Source of the DNA: Capitulum mitella
Taxonomy: Eukaryota > Arthropoda > Thecostraca > Pollicipedomorpha > Pollicipedidae
Direction: 5' to 3'
NCBI GenBank assembly: GCA_030062745.1
Contig: CP099844.1
Location: 8,765,551 to 8,829,550, forward strand
DNA length: 64,000 nucleotides
Numbering within the stretch: position 1 is the first letter of the stretch; each line of letters starts with the position of its first letter. This document shows, in pieces, positions 60,101 through 64,000 of this stretch. The translations under genes and the position numbers were made by a program. The notes below the pieces were generated by a model. That model made no database searches. It saw nothing but the letters and a program-made list of their open reading frames with translations, and was not told where the DNA came from.

Positions 60101-63100
60101 GATTTCGACTGCCCCGAGGGGTACGCCTGCATCGACGACCCGGCCAAGGTCAAGGACGCCTACTGCGTCAACACGAGTGAGTGCACGGACGGTGGAGAGG
60201 CGGTTTTGGCAGGTTGCCTCCCATTTGCTAACCCCAGCGTCTTTCCTGAATCGCATTGTTCATGGTTGCGTAAATGCAAACGGCAAATTTCGTCGGTCCT
60301 GATATTTGGGTTCAGTGTTTAGATATGCTCTTATGCAACGCGCTGTTTGTTTCGAATGTGTCAGATGTGAAAGATTACAATGAGTTCTGTGAAAATGGAT
60401 TTGTTGGCATGCCTGCACTCCCGTGGGCATCGATACCTTCTGGAAAAGCATCACGACCACTACAGATCCGAGATGTGGTGGTCGTGCGGTGTGGACCTGT
60501 GGTCTCAGTGTGTGGACCTGTCCAGTGCCCACGCCACTGCATGGTCCTGGCGACGGCGTCCTGAGAAGTCATCGCGGCAAAATCGCCAGCCGTAAGTGTC
60601 CTGAGAGGCGAACCATGCTGACGCGCCTCCCCACCTCGCAGCCAACAAGGCGGGCCGCTGCCCGGCACCTGAGCTGTGGGACCCCAAGACGCGAAGCTGC
60701 GAGGACGAGTGCCAATACGACTTCCAGTGCCAGGGCGACGAGCGCTGCTGCTACAACGGCTGCGCCAGCGTCTGCGTGCCACCCGACCTGCGCAAGCGCT
60801 GCGAGGACCACAACTGCGAGGAGGGCTTCGCCTGCGTGGACGACGGCGTCAATGACGCCAAGTGCATCAGCACAAGTGAGACAACGAGGCTAATGACGTT
60901 CAAGCATCGTGTGTAAGCGTTACGCTTGACGAAAGCTATGTGTACTTGCTGTCACTGTCGTCATGGCGTTCTCAGAGAACTATAAAGACGTGCGAAATAG
61001 AACACTCGTGTAATGCCCGTGATGTCTCACGAATGACACCCATTTTTAACTTCTATTTTTCAACCGTCGCTGTATCCCGACGTTTGAGAACTTTTGTGCT
61101 GGACCAGCTCATCCAGCTGTAGTCAGTGCTGGGTATGGACTCCTGTTGCACCGTCCAAATGCCATCCCCAAACGAGAGCGGCGCCTGGCTGTTGCCTGAC
61201 TGGCCTGCCGCGTCCACAGCGCCTCGCCCCGGCCGCTGCCCCAAGTGGACGCCCGGCCAGTACAAGACGTGCGGCAAGGACGAATGCCAGTACGACGAAC
61301 AGTGCCCCGACGACCAGAAGTGCTGCAACAACGGCTGCGCCAACGTCTGCGTGGCGGCGGACCTGCGCAAGCTCTGCTCCGACATCGTCTGCCCCGAGGG
61401 CACGGCCTGCATCGAGAGCCCCTACGGAGACGCCCAGTGCTTCTCGACGGGTCAGTGGGCTGCCGGAGATTCGGCGAGCGCCCGAAACTGTTTAAATACG
61501 TCATCGAAATTTCTTTGGACGTCGTGTTGGACGTCGGTGCTGTTTTGGAAATTTTGGACGGTTATGTGTAAGGTCAGACAGAAACACTAGCCAAGCGAAA
61601 ACAAAGCAATACGACCAGTTGAATAAAACACAAACAAGTAGCTCATTTCCCTTGGACAAAGTCAAGATACATGCAGATCAAGATTTACGATTCCGCTCTG
61701 TCTCGTATTGCCAAACAGCCCTCATTGCATACAGTAGGCATACGAACCCGTAGTATCCCATATTAGGTTCGTAGCAGCGGTCACATGTTTCCCAATGCCT
61801 GGGTCCGTAGGATTCGCGCTCGCCCTGTTGCAGTAACGCGGATGTTCAAGCTGCGGAAAAATATTTACCTCGCGTTTTTGGCCATGAATTATGCATGACC
61901 AGTTCAGTAATGGGAAGATCCGATGCATAGTTTATTTCCCCGTGAGATATTGCTTGATCGCTACCTTCCCGTGAGAGTGACGGGTTAACATTGCTACAGA
62001 ATGTCTCAGGAGCTTTAAGAGCTACCCTCTACCAATGACTCGGCAGTAACTGAAAAGCTGGTTCGCGCTCGCTGCCACGATAAGAGTAACGATCTGGCCG
62101 TGGTAGTGAGCGAGTCCGGCACAAGGTGTTGGCCAACTCGTTCGGCGTCATCCAGCCCCGTCGCCTCCCTCTCCGGGCGCCAGTCGTCTGCGTTTCACCA
62201 CGCTCCTCCCCCGCCGTCGGCCGTTGTGCGCCGTGACGAGTCCCAATCTGCAGAGGGTCTCGGTCGGGCGGCAGACCGGCGCCGGCTCTCCCGGTTGGGT
62301 AACCTGCGCCAGGAGTGTGTGCCGCCCGGCGCCGACCCGCTCCGTGCCCGCCTCCCCTTCCCGGCGTCGACACCCGCGGGCCTCCGTCGGACCGTTCCGG
62401 GCGCAGGGACGCCTCCGCCCGCATTCTTGGCGGCGCCTGGATGTGGTGCAACGGCGTTTGGCAGCGGGGCCCGCCAACTTTCGCTCTCTGCACGCCGGCG
62501 AGCTGGGCCCCGGTGTGGCCTCTGACCCTGGCCGGCCGGGGGCCACGCCGGCCGCGGTGACCGGACGACTCCCAGTTTCGCTATGCCGGCAGAGGCGGGG
62601 GCGCGTGGCCCTCCTTTCACCCGCGCTCGTCTCCCCCCACCCCCGGCCGGCGCGGACTGGGCACCGCCCCCACCTCCGGCAGCCGCCAGATTGAACGGAG
62701 CATTTGAAAGGCTGATAAGGCGCACCGGACCAAGCTTTGGGTTTCGGCTCGAATTTTCCGCCACTCGGGATCGGGAGGCCGCGGCTAAATCCAGGCAGCC
62801 CGTTAGTTTTAGTGGTTTTGAATTTCACGCGGTTAAATGCAATTTTCTGACGCGAACTGTAGACATCAGAAGGAATTTTTTGTTTTATCAGCTCTTTATG
62901 AGTTGAATATAGGGCTCAAGAGTAACGCAGATTTCCTTGTGATTTTTAAGGCTATGTTTTCTCCTGAATTATGACGTATTTGTGTATGCCACTTTGCGCA
63001 AGCCCGACTGCGAGCTCATCAATCAGACAAATTGCCTCAGGTCATTTTCCGTGGCTCAATGAAAGTCGCATCATAATACAGTTAGAAACTGCAGGACAAG

Positions 63101-63790
63101 TACAGTAGGGCCACTGATGAGAGCAGCAAACAACATTCGGTTGTCCTTCGTGTTGCACTTTTTGAGTTACAGTACAGCTTTTCAAAACTCAACTCAGCAG
63201 CACGTTTTCTCTCGTGAACCTCACATTACATCAGGAACCTCTGTGTATGTCTGTTTCTTTTTCGTTTGGCAGCCGAGAAGGACGGCCTGTGTCCGAAGAT
63301 ATCGAACGACACTCAGCCACGCGGCGGCTGCGTGGACACCTGCAAGTACGACTCCCAGTGCGCAGAGGACTCCAAATGCTGCTTTAACGGCTGCGCCTTC
63401 GTGTGCCTGCGGCCGCGCAAGCCAGACTGCGAGCTCATCAAGTGCAAGGTCGGATACAAGTGCAGCGAGGACCGCTACGGAAACCCTATCTGCTCGCCTA
63501 TCCGTGAGTACTGAGGGCGATTTGATGCCTCTCCCGTGCCGACTTCAGCATGGTGGAGATGGTGACATGGGCAGCGGCTGTTTGCATTCATGATTTCAGA
63601 GGGCATGTAATGTTGGTGCATGCCGATTCAGGTGATCTGGTTGGCTGGGTGTTGCAACTTGTGGGGCGCTTACGCCACGGTCCATTGTTTACAGCGTGCA
63701 AGCAGGACGGAGAGATCATCGACATCGAGTGCAACAGTTGCACCTGCATCCAAGGCTTTTTGCTCTGCTCCCAGGAGGAGTGCCCACCGG
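18507..63790 (+). CDS. Gene-level entry: giant secreted multi-WAP / FOLN-like / pacifastin protein (3' end outside window)
   Basis: Twenty exons read in one frame give about 959 codons inside the window. The order is: signal peptide + FOLN-like; WAP, WAP, WAP-pacifastin, WAP, WAP, WAP, WAP (6-Cys variant); FOLN, FOLN; WAP; FOLN, FOLN, FOLN; a 9-10-residue microexon; four fused WAP-FOLN exons; pacifastin. All introns are phase 1 and GT-AG, so any internal exon can be skipped or duplicated without shifting frame. WAP and pacifastin folds are disulfide-rich extracellular modules, many of which inhibit serine proteases, and WAP proteins (crustins) are also antimicrobial. An extracellular multi-headed inhibitor or matrix role is inferred. 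Whether the part after 58 kb is the same gene, an internal-promoter isoform or a second gene is open. A stop codon was not reached. Confidence 0.8.
20159..20440 (-). other. Orphan open reading frame in intron 1, minus strand
   Basis: About 90 codons of evenly composed protein can be read on the minus strand after an AG at about 20441-20442. The reading starts NMWWWNGQK, includes [13 protein letters not shown] and [18 protein letters not shown], and ends LRNKTP with a stop. Composition and GC content are more coding-like than the surrounding intron. I do not recognise the family. It may be an exon of a nested antisense gene, a processed fragment or chance. Confidence 0.25.
21240..21830. promoter_or_regulatory. 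GC-rich island with degenerate 51-61-bp repeat
   Basis: A GC/CpG-rich block in intron 1. TTTCAG-type phrases (TTTCAGTCGTCCTGCCGG at 21363, TTTCAGTTATTCGACCGG at 21424, then variants near 21484 and 21535) mark a decayed tandem repeat. Frames open on both strands look like by-products of GC content. Confidence 0.5.
23313..23341. repeat. Perfect 13-bp inverted repeat (hairpin)
   Basis: Arms TTAACCTCTGACC and GGTCAGAGGTTAA flank a 3-nt loop. The outer bases pair further with one bulged A (CCTTT/AAAGG). The arms contain AGGTCA-type half-sites. It lies in intron 1. Confidence 0.85.
24480..25560. promoter_or_regulatory. GC/CpG-rich island in intron 1
   Basis: A long GC-rich block with runs of GGCCGG and a GGAGGGGGAGGGGGAGG tract near 25230. 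Open frames of up to 189 codons exist on both strands, but none shows a domain or a convincing start context. It is either an internal CpG island or GC-rich repeat DNA. Confidence 0.45.
27428..27750. repeat. 35-bp minisatellite of acceptor-like units ending on the exon 2 acceptor
   Basis: Units of 35 bp follow the pattern TTTCAGGTCGGTCTG then CGCTGACCTGCC. The aligned AG ends fall at 27463, 27498, 27533, 27603, 27638, 27673 and 27743, with decayed units at 27568 and 27708. Every step is exactly 35 bp. The last unit supplies the acceptor and first bases of exon 2. Because 35 is not a multiple of 3, using the nearer upstream copies would shift frame. The in-frame copy at 27638 would read into TAA at 27722. 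Confidence 0.9.
27744..27884 (+). CDS. Exon 2: WAP domain 1
   Basis: The acceptor CCCGTTTCAG ends at 27743 and the donor GTGGGT starts at 27885; the exon is phase 1 in and out, 141 bp. The eight-cysteine four-disulfide core is complete: [12 protein letters not shown], then [28 protein letters not shown]. The loop between Cys2 and Cys3 is six residues and starts with Asn. In SLPI and elafin the residue directly after Cys2 is the P1 position of the inhibitory loop. The last base of the upstream minisatellite unit lies inside this exon. Confidence 0.92.
29396..29444. repeat. 17-bp inverted repeat with one mismatch
   Basis: The left arm CCGCCAGACACACCTGG (29396-29412) pairs with CCAGATGTGTCTGGCGG (29428-29444) apart from one position, leaving a 15-nt loop. 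Related CCAGACA phrases recur just upstream, so it may be part of a small repeat cluster. Confidence 0.8.
29641..29775. repeat. 35-bp minisatellite carrying ETS-like ACTTCCGG motifs
   Basis: The TCCGG cores end at 29650, 29685, 29720 and 29755, an exact 35-bp step. Three of the four units hold CACTTCCGG, which matches the ETS/GABP-type binding core; the second reads ATATCCGG. The unit continues GGCAGCTCTAG-like and CCCCACCCA. Confidence 0.85.
30300..31380 (-). mobile_element. 5'-truncated non-LTR retrotransposon (LINE) fragment
   Basis: Reading the minus strand, the RT catalytic motif QYADDTQV lies at about 31282-31302, with YADD at 31288-31299. It is followed, after a frame break, by a [14 protein letters not shown] thumb-like phrase. 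Next comes a frame (30785-31156) with [20 protein letters not shown] and later VRKILNFA, typical of the region after the RT domain in jockey/CR1-type LINEs. The 3' end has AATAAA and about four (ATGGT) units at 30303-30325, resembling a microsatellite tail. Stops and shifts show it is dead. The clade is not resolved. Confidence 0.8.
32075..32215 (+). CDS. Exon 3: WAP domain 2
   Basis: The exon is 141 bp between acceptor GGTTTCAG (ending 32074) and donor GTGAGT (32216), phase 1 on both sides. The complete WAP pattern reads [39 protein letters not shown]. The Cys2-Cys3 loop is only three residues, unlike the eight-residue inhibitory loop of elafin and SLPI, so a structural or antimicrobial role is more likely than canonical inhibition. 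Confidence 0.93.
33013..33261 (+). CDS. Exon 4: WAP domain 3 fused to pacifastin-like module 1
   Basis: The 249-bp exon follows an acceptor ending CAACAG (33012) and ends at donor GTGAGC (33262), phase 1 both sides. The first half is a full WAP ([40 protein letters not shown]). The second half reads C-x9-C-N-K-C-T-C-x8-C-x4-C ([17 protein letters not shown] and then VDCEKNAC), close to the pacifastin light-chain signature. It lacks the usual Gly before Cys5 and the Thr after it. In pacifastin inhibitors the second residue after Cys5 is P1; here it is Lys, suggesting trypsin-like specificity if the module is active. Confidence 0.9.
33262..34878 (+). other. Intron 4 (1.6 kb)
   Basis: No repeat end or gene is recognised. 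A strong pyrimidine-AG near 33440-33460 is followed at once by stops in the required frame, so it is not an exon start. Confidence 0.6.
34879..35025 (+). CDS. Exon 5: WAP domain 4
   Basis: The acceptor GTTTCAG ends at 34878 and the donor GTGGGC starts at 35026; the exon is 147 bp, phase 1. WAP cysteines: KPGYC, then a longer first loop ([14 protein letters not shown]), [26 protein letters not shown]. All eight are present and the Cys2-Cys3 loop is of the short, three-residue class. Confidence 0.92.
35026..36193 (+). other. Intron 5 (1.2 kb) with duplicated AT microsatellite
   Basis: Two AT dinucleotide arrays (35990-36038 and 36071-36118) sit 75 bp before the exon 6 acceptor, each preceded by a near-identical flank (TTATAGAAGGC and TTATGGAAGGC). 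A decoy GTTTCAG at about 35138-35144 is followed by an in-frame stop. Confidence 0.75.
36194..36328 (+). CDS. Exon 6: WAP domain 5
   Basis: The acceptor CGTCGACAG ends at 36193 and the donor GTGAGC starts at 36329; 135 bp, phase 1. It is a complete eight-Cys [43 protein letters not shown]. It shares the CC-R/S-TGCG-x-IC ending with exons 3 and 5, suggesting these cassettes arose by duplication. Confidence 0.93.
37137..37274 (+). CDS. Exon 7: WAP domain 6
   Basis: The acceptor CCTCTGCAG ends at 37136 and the donor GTCAGT starts at 37275; 138 bp, phase 1. The domain reads [42 protein letters not shown]. The Cys2-Cys3 loop is six residues, and the residue after Cys2 (the P1 position in elafin/SLPI) is Phe, so a chymotrypsin-type target is conceivable. 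This is inference from position only. Confidence 0.93.
37275..41274 (+). other. Intron 7 (4.0 kb)
   Basis: It holds a poly-C run at 37866-37880, a GC-rich block at 38.87-39.55 kb with a 48-bp minisatellite, a second GC-rich patch at about 39.98-40.30 kb, and AT-rich sequence near the next exon. No additional Cys-rich exon was found. Confidence 0.6.
38989..39230. repeat. 48-49-bp GC-rich minisatellite, about five units
   Basis: Units start with CCCGTCACC-like sequence at 38989, 39038, 39086, 39134 and 39183 and contain GACCGGGGACCTCCCCACAC-like cores. Steps are 49, 48, 48 and 49 bp. The frame spanning it on the plus strand stays open, but this follows from the repeat and no domain is visible. 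Confidence 0.85.
41275..41415 (+). CDS. Exon 8: WAP domain 7, six-cysteine variant with GRGD
   Basis: The acceptor CTGTTTCAG ends at 41274 and the donor GTGAGT starts at 41416; 141 bp, phase 1. The sequence reads [42 protein letters not shown]. Compared with the other WAPs, Cys2 and Cys7 are missing and the rest align. In the WAP fold Cys2 pairs with Cys7, so exactly one disulfide is lost. The position of Cys7 is taken by GRGD, an integrin-type RGD tripeptide on what should be an exposed turn. The frame and splice sites are intact, so this is not a decayed exon. Confidence 0.9.
42385..42474 (+). CDS. Exon 9: FOLN-like module 2
   Basis: The acceptor TGTTTTCAG ends at 42384 and the donor GTAAGT starts at 42475; 90 bp, phase 1. 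A stand-alone four-Cys module: [15 protein letters not shown], then VDTDKGPEC. The spacing C-x4-C-x6-C-x9-C matches the FOLN-like units of exons 1, 10 and 12-14. Confidence 0.9.
42590..42682. repeat. Purine-rich (GA) low-complexity tract
   Basis: Almost pure A/G on the plus strand over about 90 bp in intron 9, with GAGAGA and GGAGAAGG runs. Confidence 0.9.
43047..43127 (+). CDS. Exon 10: FOLN-like module 3
   Basis: The acceptor TTTCCACCAG ends at 43046 and the donor GTAAGT starts at 43128; 81 bp, phase 1. The module reads [24 protein letters not shown]. It carries an N-A-S sequon, as exon 1 has N-A-T at the same place between Cys2 and Cys3. Confidence 0.9.
43128..44600 (+). other. Intron 10 (1.5 kb)
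   Basis: It holds a poly-C run at about 43326-43337 and a small hairpin with repeated CGTCTGACGACG phrases at 43850-43925, described as a finding. No gene is seen. Confidence 0.55.
44601..44747 (+). CDS. Exon 11: WAP domain 8
   Basis: The acceptor GCGTTTCAG ends at 44600 and the donor GTGAGT starts at 44748; 147 bp, phase 1. Eight cysteines: [43 protein letters not shown]. The Cys2-Cys3 loop is six residues and starts with Lys, the P1-equivalent position, making this the best candidate in the gene for a trypsin-like inhibitory WAP. It is the only stand-alone WAP lying between FOLN modules. Confidence 0.93.
45780..45872 (+). CDS. Exon 12: FOLN-like module 4
   Basis: The acceptor TTGTTTCAG ends at 45779 and the donor GTGGGT starts at 45873; 93 bp, phase 1. 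The module reads [28 protein letters not shown]. The first inter-cysteine spacing is seven residues rather than the usual four, a small insertion before Cys2. Confidence 0.88.
46680..46910. repeat. Degenerate minisatellite of about 45 bp
   Basis: CCAATCAGTCTAGTG-like unit starts lie near 46684, 46722, 46769, 46820 and 46863, followed by GATATCTGGGTGCCCACT-like cores. Confidence 0.65.
48025..50343 (+). mobile_element. piggyBac-like non-autonomous element, copy C (interrupted by copy D)
   Basis: The left end is TTAACCCTACTCCCGTATGG (TTAA 48025-48028). The element is collinear with copy A through CAAGTCAGATCACGGAGCTA near 48459, is broken at 48561 by copy D, and resumes after 49755 with ATTGAGGTCATTCGAGGTGA and CATGTCCCTGGTGCCGC. 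It ends in a decayed right terminal repeat, ATGGGTACGGCTTCAG, near 50340 without an intact TTAA. It has no transposase frame. Confidence 0.75.
48561..49755 (-). mobile_element. piggyBac-like non-autonomous element, copy D, nested and inverted inside copy C
   Basis: This element of about 1.2 kb is bounded by TTAA at 48561-48564 and 49752-49755. Terminal inverted repeats read TTAACCCTATTCCCGG at both ends. Its internal landmarks run on the minus strand (for example TAGCTCCGTGACCCGACCTG near 49261-49280). The sequence of copy C is continuous across it, so it inserted into a TTAA inside copy C and is younger. It has no transposase. Confidence 0.88.
50937..51017 (+). CDS. Exon 13: FOLN-like module 5
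   Basis: The acceptor TTGTTTCAG ends at 50936 and the donor GTATGC starts at 51018; 81 bp, phase 1. The module reads [23 protein letters not shown]. The 3' half of the exon and its donor are the first unit of a 45-bp tandem repeat that continues into the intron. Confidence 0.9.
50989..51125. repeat. 45-bp tandem repeat crossing the exon 13 donor
   Basis: Three units start near 50989, 51034 and 51078, with ACCGG landmarks ending at 51000, 51045 and 51089. The first contains the exon end and GT donor. In the second the donor position reads GC, and the third is more decayed. A further weak echo may lie near 51150. Confidence 0.8.
51018..53865 (+). other. Intron 13 (2.8 kb)
   Basis: Apart from the 45-bp repeat at its start, I recognise nothing: no Cys-rich exon, transposon ends or RNA genes. 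The open frames are short. Confidence 0.5.
53866..53946 (+). CDS. Exon 14: FOLN-like module 6
   Basis: The acceptor TATTGCAG ends at 53865 and the donor GTGAGT starts at 53947; 81 bp, phase 1. The module reads [23 protein letters not shown]. It is unusually acidic between Cys2 and Cys4, which could bind calcium or basic partners. Confidence 0.9.
54521..54550 (+). CDS. Exon 15: candidate 30-nt microexon (linker)
   Basis: A very strong pyrimidine-rich acceptor (CTCTTTTTTCCGCAG, ending 54520) and a consensus donor (GAG|GTAAGG, 54551) bracket exactly 30 nt. Read in phase 1 it encodes about YVATGSVNR with no stop and keeps phase 1, matching every other exon. It has no cysteine, so it would be a short flexible linker. 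Evidence is splice-site quality and phase only. Confidence 0.6.
54551..57890 (+). other. Intronic/intergenic stretch after the microexon
   Basis: It contains a (TA)n/(CATATA)n microsatellite at 54636-54690 and a GC/CpG-rich island at about 55.73-56.17 kb. The island is open in several frames on both strands. A small plus-strand frame starting MPPKQKP at 55911 has a fair start context but is low-complexity Ala/Gly/Pro and unsupported. No WAP or FOLN exon is seen. Confidence 0.45.
57960..58260 (+). promoter_or_regulatory. Putative internal promoter (CRE, TATA-like box, CpG island)
   Basis: A full palindromic cAMP-response element TGACGTCA lies at 57967-57974 and a TATA-like GTTATAAC at 57994-58001. 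The start codon of an open, splice-donor-bearing exon lies at 58261. The whole block to about 58.76 kb is CpG-rich. Spacing fits transcription starting near 58025-58035, but no start site can be proved by eye. Confidence 0.45.
58261..58831 (+). CDS. Candidate alternative first exon: signal-like start plus proline-rich segment
   Basis: The ATG at 58261 is the first in its open frame. It begins [20 protein letters not shown], which has a hydrophobic, signal-peptide-like core. A proline/alanine-rich low-complexity part follows ([16 protein letters not shown]), then an Arg/Gly-rich part, and finally a more ordinary segment, [20 protein letters not shown], ending [18 protein letters not shown] donor at 58832 leaves phase 1, exactly what exon 16 needs. 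It could be an alternative first exon for the last five exons, the first exon of a separate gene, or a chance frame in a CpG island; the phase match and the compositionally normal C-terminal end argue against chance. The start context (GGCCATGC) is weak. Confidence 0.5.
58832..59939 (+). other. Intron before exon 16
   Basis: AT-rich sequence with no recognisable gene. Just upstream of exon 16 (about 59815-59930) phrases such as GTGACCCTGCTCGCTGACCG and CACTGACCCTGTGACTCCGC recur loosely, giving another TGACC-rich patch. Confidence 0.45.
59940..60176 (+). CDS. Exon 16: fused WAP domain 9 and FOLN-like module 7
   Basis: The acceptor GACTCCGCAG ends at 59939 and the donor GTGAGT starts at 60177; 237 bp, phase 1. 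The WAP reads [42 protein letters not shown]. The FOLN unit after a short linker reads [14 protein letters not shown], then a longer loop ending AYC. An RGD tripeptide directly precedes Cys2. It is the first of four adjacent exons with this fused layout, in contrast with the separate WAP and FOLN exons upstream. Confidence 0.93.
60642..60875 (+). CDS. Exon 17: fused WAP domain 10 and FOLN-like module 8
   Basis: The acceptor CACCTCGCAG ends at 60641 and the donor GTGAG starts at 60876; 234 bp, phase 1. [67 protein letters not shown], then NDAKC. It is closely similar to exons 16 and 18, indicating tandem exon duplication. Confidence 0.93.
61220..61450 (+). CDS. Exon 18: fused WAP domain 11 and FOLN-like module 9
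   Basis: The acceptor GCGTCCACAG ends at 61219 and the donor GTCAGT starts at 61451; 231 bp, phase 1. [76 protein letters not shown]. It shares NNGCANVC with exon 16 and DLRK with exon 17. Confidence 0.93.
61451..63272 (+). other. Intron 18 (1.8 kb) with GC island and an exon relic
   Basis: A GC/CpG-rich island occupies about 62.05-62.72 kb and is open in several frames without recognisable domains. At 62996-63022 a 27-nt segment matches exon 19 positions 63415-63441 at 26 of 27 bases. The rest is AT-rich. Confidence 0.65.
62996..63022 (+). pseudogene. Relic of a duplicated WAP-FOLN exon
   Basis: This segment encodes RKPDCELIN and is 26/27 identical to the DNA for the WAP-FOLN junction of exon 19 (63415-63441). 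The flanks do not match well and the following codons lose the cysteine pattern. It is best read as a fragment left by exon duplication or gene conversion. Confidence 0.7.
63273..63503 (+). CDS. Exon 19: fused WAP domain 12 and FOLN-like module 10
   Basis: The acceptor CGTTTGGCAG ends at 63272 and the donor GTGAGT starts at 63504; 231 bp, phase 1. [75 protein letters not shown]. An N-D-T sequon lies in the first WAP loop. It is the most diverged of the four fused exons. Confidence 0.93.
63695..63790 (+). CDS. Exon 20: pacifastin-like module 2
   Basis: The acceptor TGTTTACAG ends at 63694 and the donor GTCAGT starts at 63791; 96 bp, phase 1. The spacing is C-x10-C-N-S-C-T-C-x2-G-x3-C-S-x3-C ([29 protein letters not shown]), a full pacifastin light-chain signature except Ser for Thr after Cys5. 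The P1 position would be Gln followed by Glu, unusual for a trypsin or chymotrypsin inhibitor. The gene continues past the window. Confidence 0.9.
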
Positions 63791-64000
63791 GTCAGTGCTT
63801 TGTCCTTGTAATGATTACATCGTTACCATGCTTTTCCTCGTTTCTTGGCGTGATATATGTTGGTTAGCAATCGTTTGGATTTTTTATTTTCGGCACCCTT
63901 TTTGAAGCGATTGCCACATGTCGTTTTCATTTTCAGTCCAAAGGAGTTCGTTTTCAGTCCAAAACAGCAGTTTACATTAGTTATCATCCGTACGGTAACT
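63791..64000 (+). other. Start of intron 20, runs off the window
   Basis: AT-rich intronic sequence. A short direct repeat, TTTTCAGTCCAAA-like, occurs twice near 63930-63963. No further exon is seen. Confidence 0.6.

Noticed and set aside
62148-62828. Long minus-strand frames in the 62 kb GC island
   Set aside because: The best one begins with GTG rather than ATG and overlaps equally long plus-strand frames; no domain.

Overview
The window looks like a piece of an arthropod nuclear genome, with a crustacean plausible. The evidence is short GC-rich coding exons with GT-AG introns, long AT-richer introns full of transposon relics, and pacifastin-type modules, a protease-inhibitor fold known mainly from arthropods. 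Nothing looks bacterial, and I saw no CRISPR array, rRNA or tRNA gene.

Left edge (1-776, + strand): the last two coding exons of an actin-binding-type gene with two WKRQ repeats, tentatively espin/forked-like. From about 0.8 to 17.9 kb I see no convincing cellular gene. This stretch holds a GC-rich island (2.7-3.45 kb), a piggyBac-like non-autonomous element with TTAA ends (4348-5509), a head-to-head pair of Penelope-like element fragments (8.83-10.43 kb), a zone with recurrent AGGTCA/TGACCT motifs about every 155 bp (14.1-16.0 kb), and a second partial piggyBac-like copy (about 16.2-17.07 kb).

Right three quarters (18.5 kb to beyond the window, + strand): one very large secreted, cysteine-rich gene. 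I place 20 exons by reading Cys patterns and splice sites. They hold 12 WAP (four-disulfide core) domains, 10 short four-Cys FOLN-like modules and 2 pacifastin-like modules. Every internal exon starts and ends in phase 1, so each is a self-contained cassette. The order is: signal peptide + FOLN; WAP x7, the third fused to pacifastin; FOLN x2; WAP; FOLN x3; a 30-nt microexon; four exons each fusing WAP and FOLN; pacifastin; then off the window. About 959 codons lie inside the window.

Two things modify this simple model. First, a CpG-rich block at 57.9-58.8 kb carries a consensus CRE, a TATA-like box and an open exon with its own signal-peptide-like start, a proline-rich stretch and a phase-1 donor. 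It could be an internal promoter making a short isoform from the last five exons, or the start of a separate tandem gene. Second, the introns and splice junctions hold minisatellites. A 35-bp array of acceptor-like units ends exactly on the exon 2 acceptor, and a 45-bp repeat crosses the exon 13 donor.

Introns also hold a LINE fragment (30.3-31.4 kb), a nested pair of piggyBac-like elements (48.0-50.3 kb), several GC islands and simple repeats. WAP and pacifastin domains elsewhere act as serine-protease inhibitors or antimicrobial/matrix modules. By inference this gene makes a multi-headed extracellular inhibitor or matrix protein.
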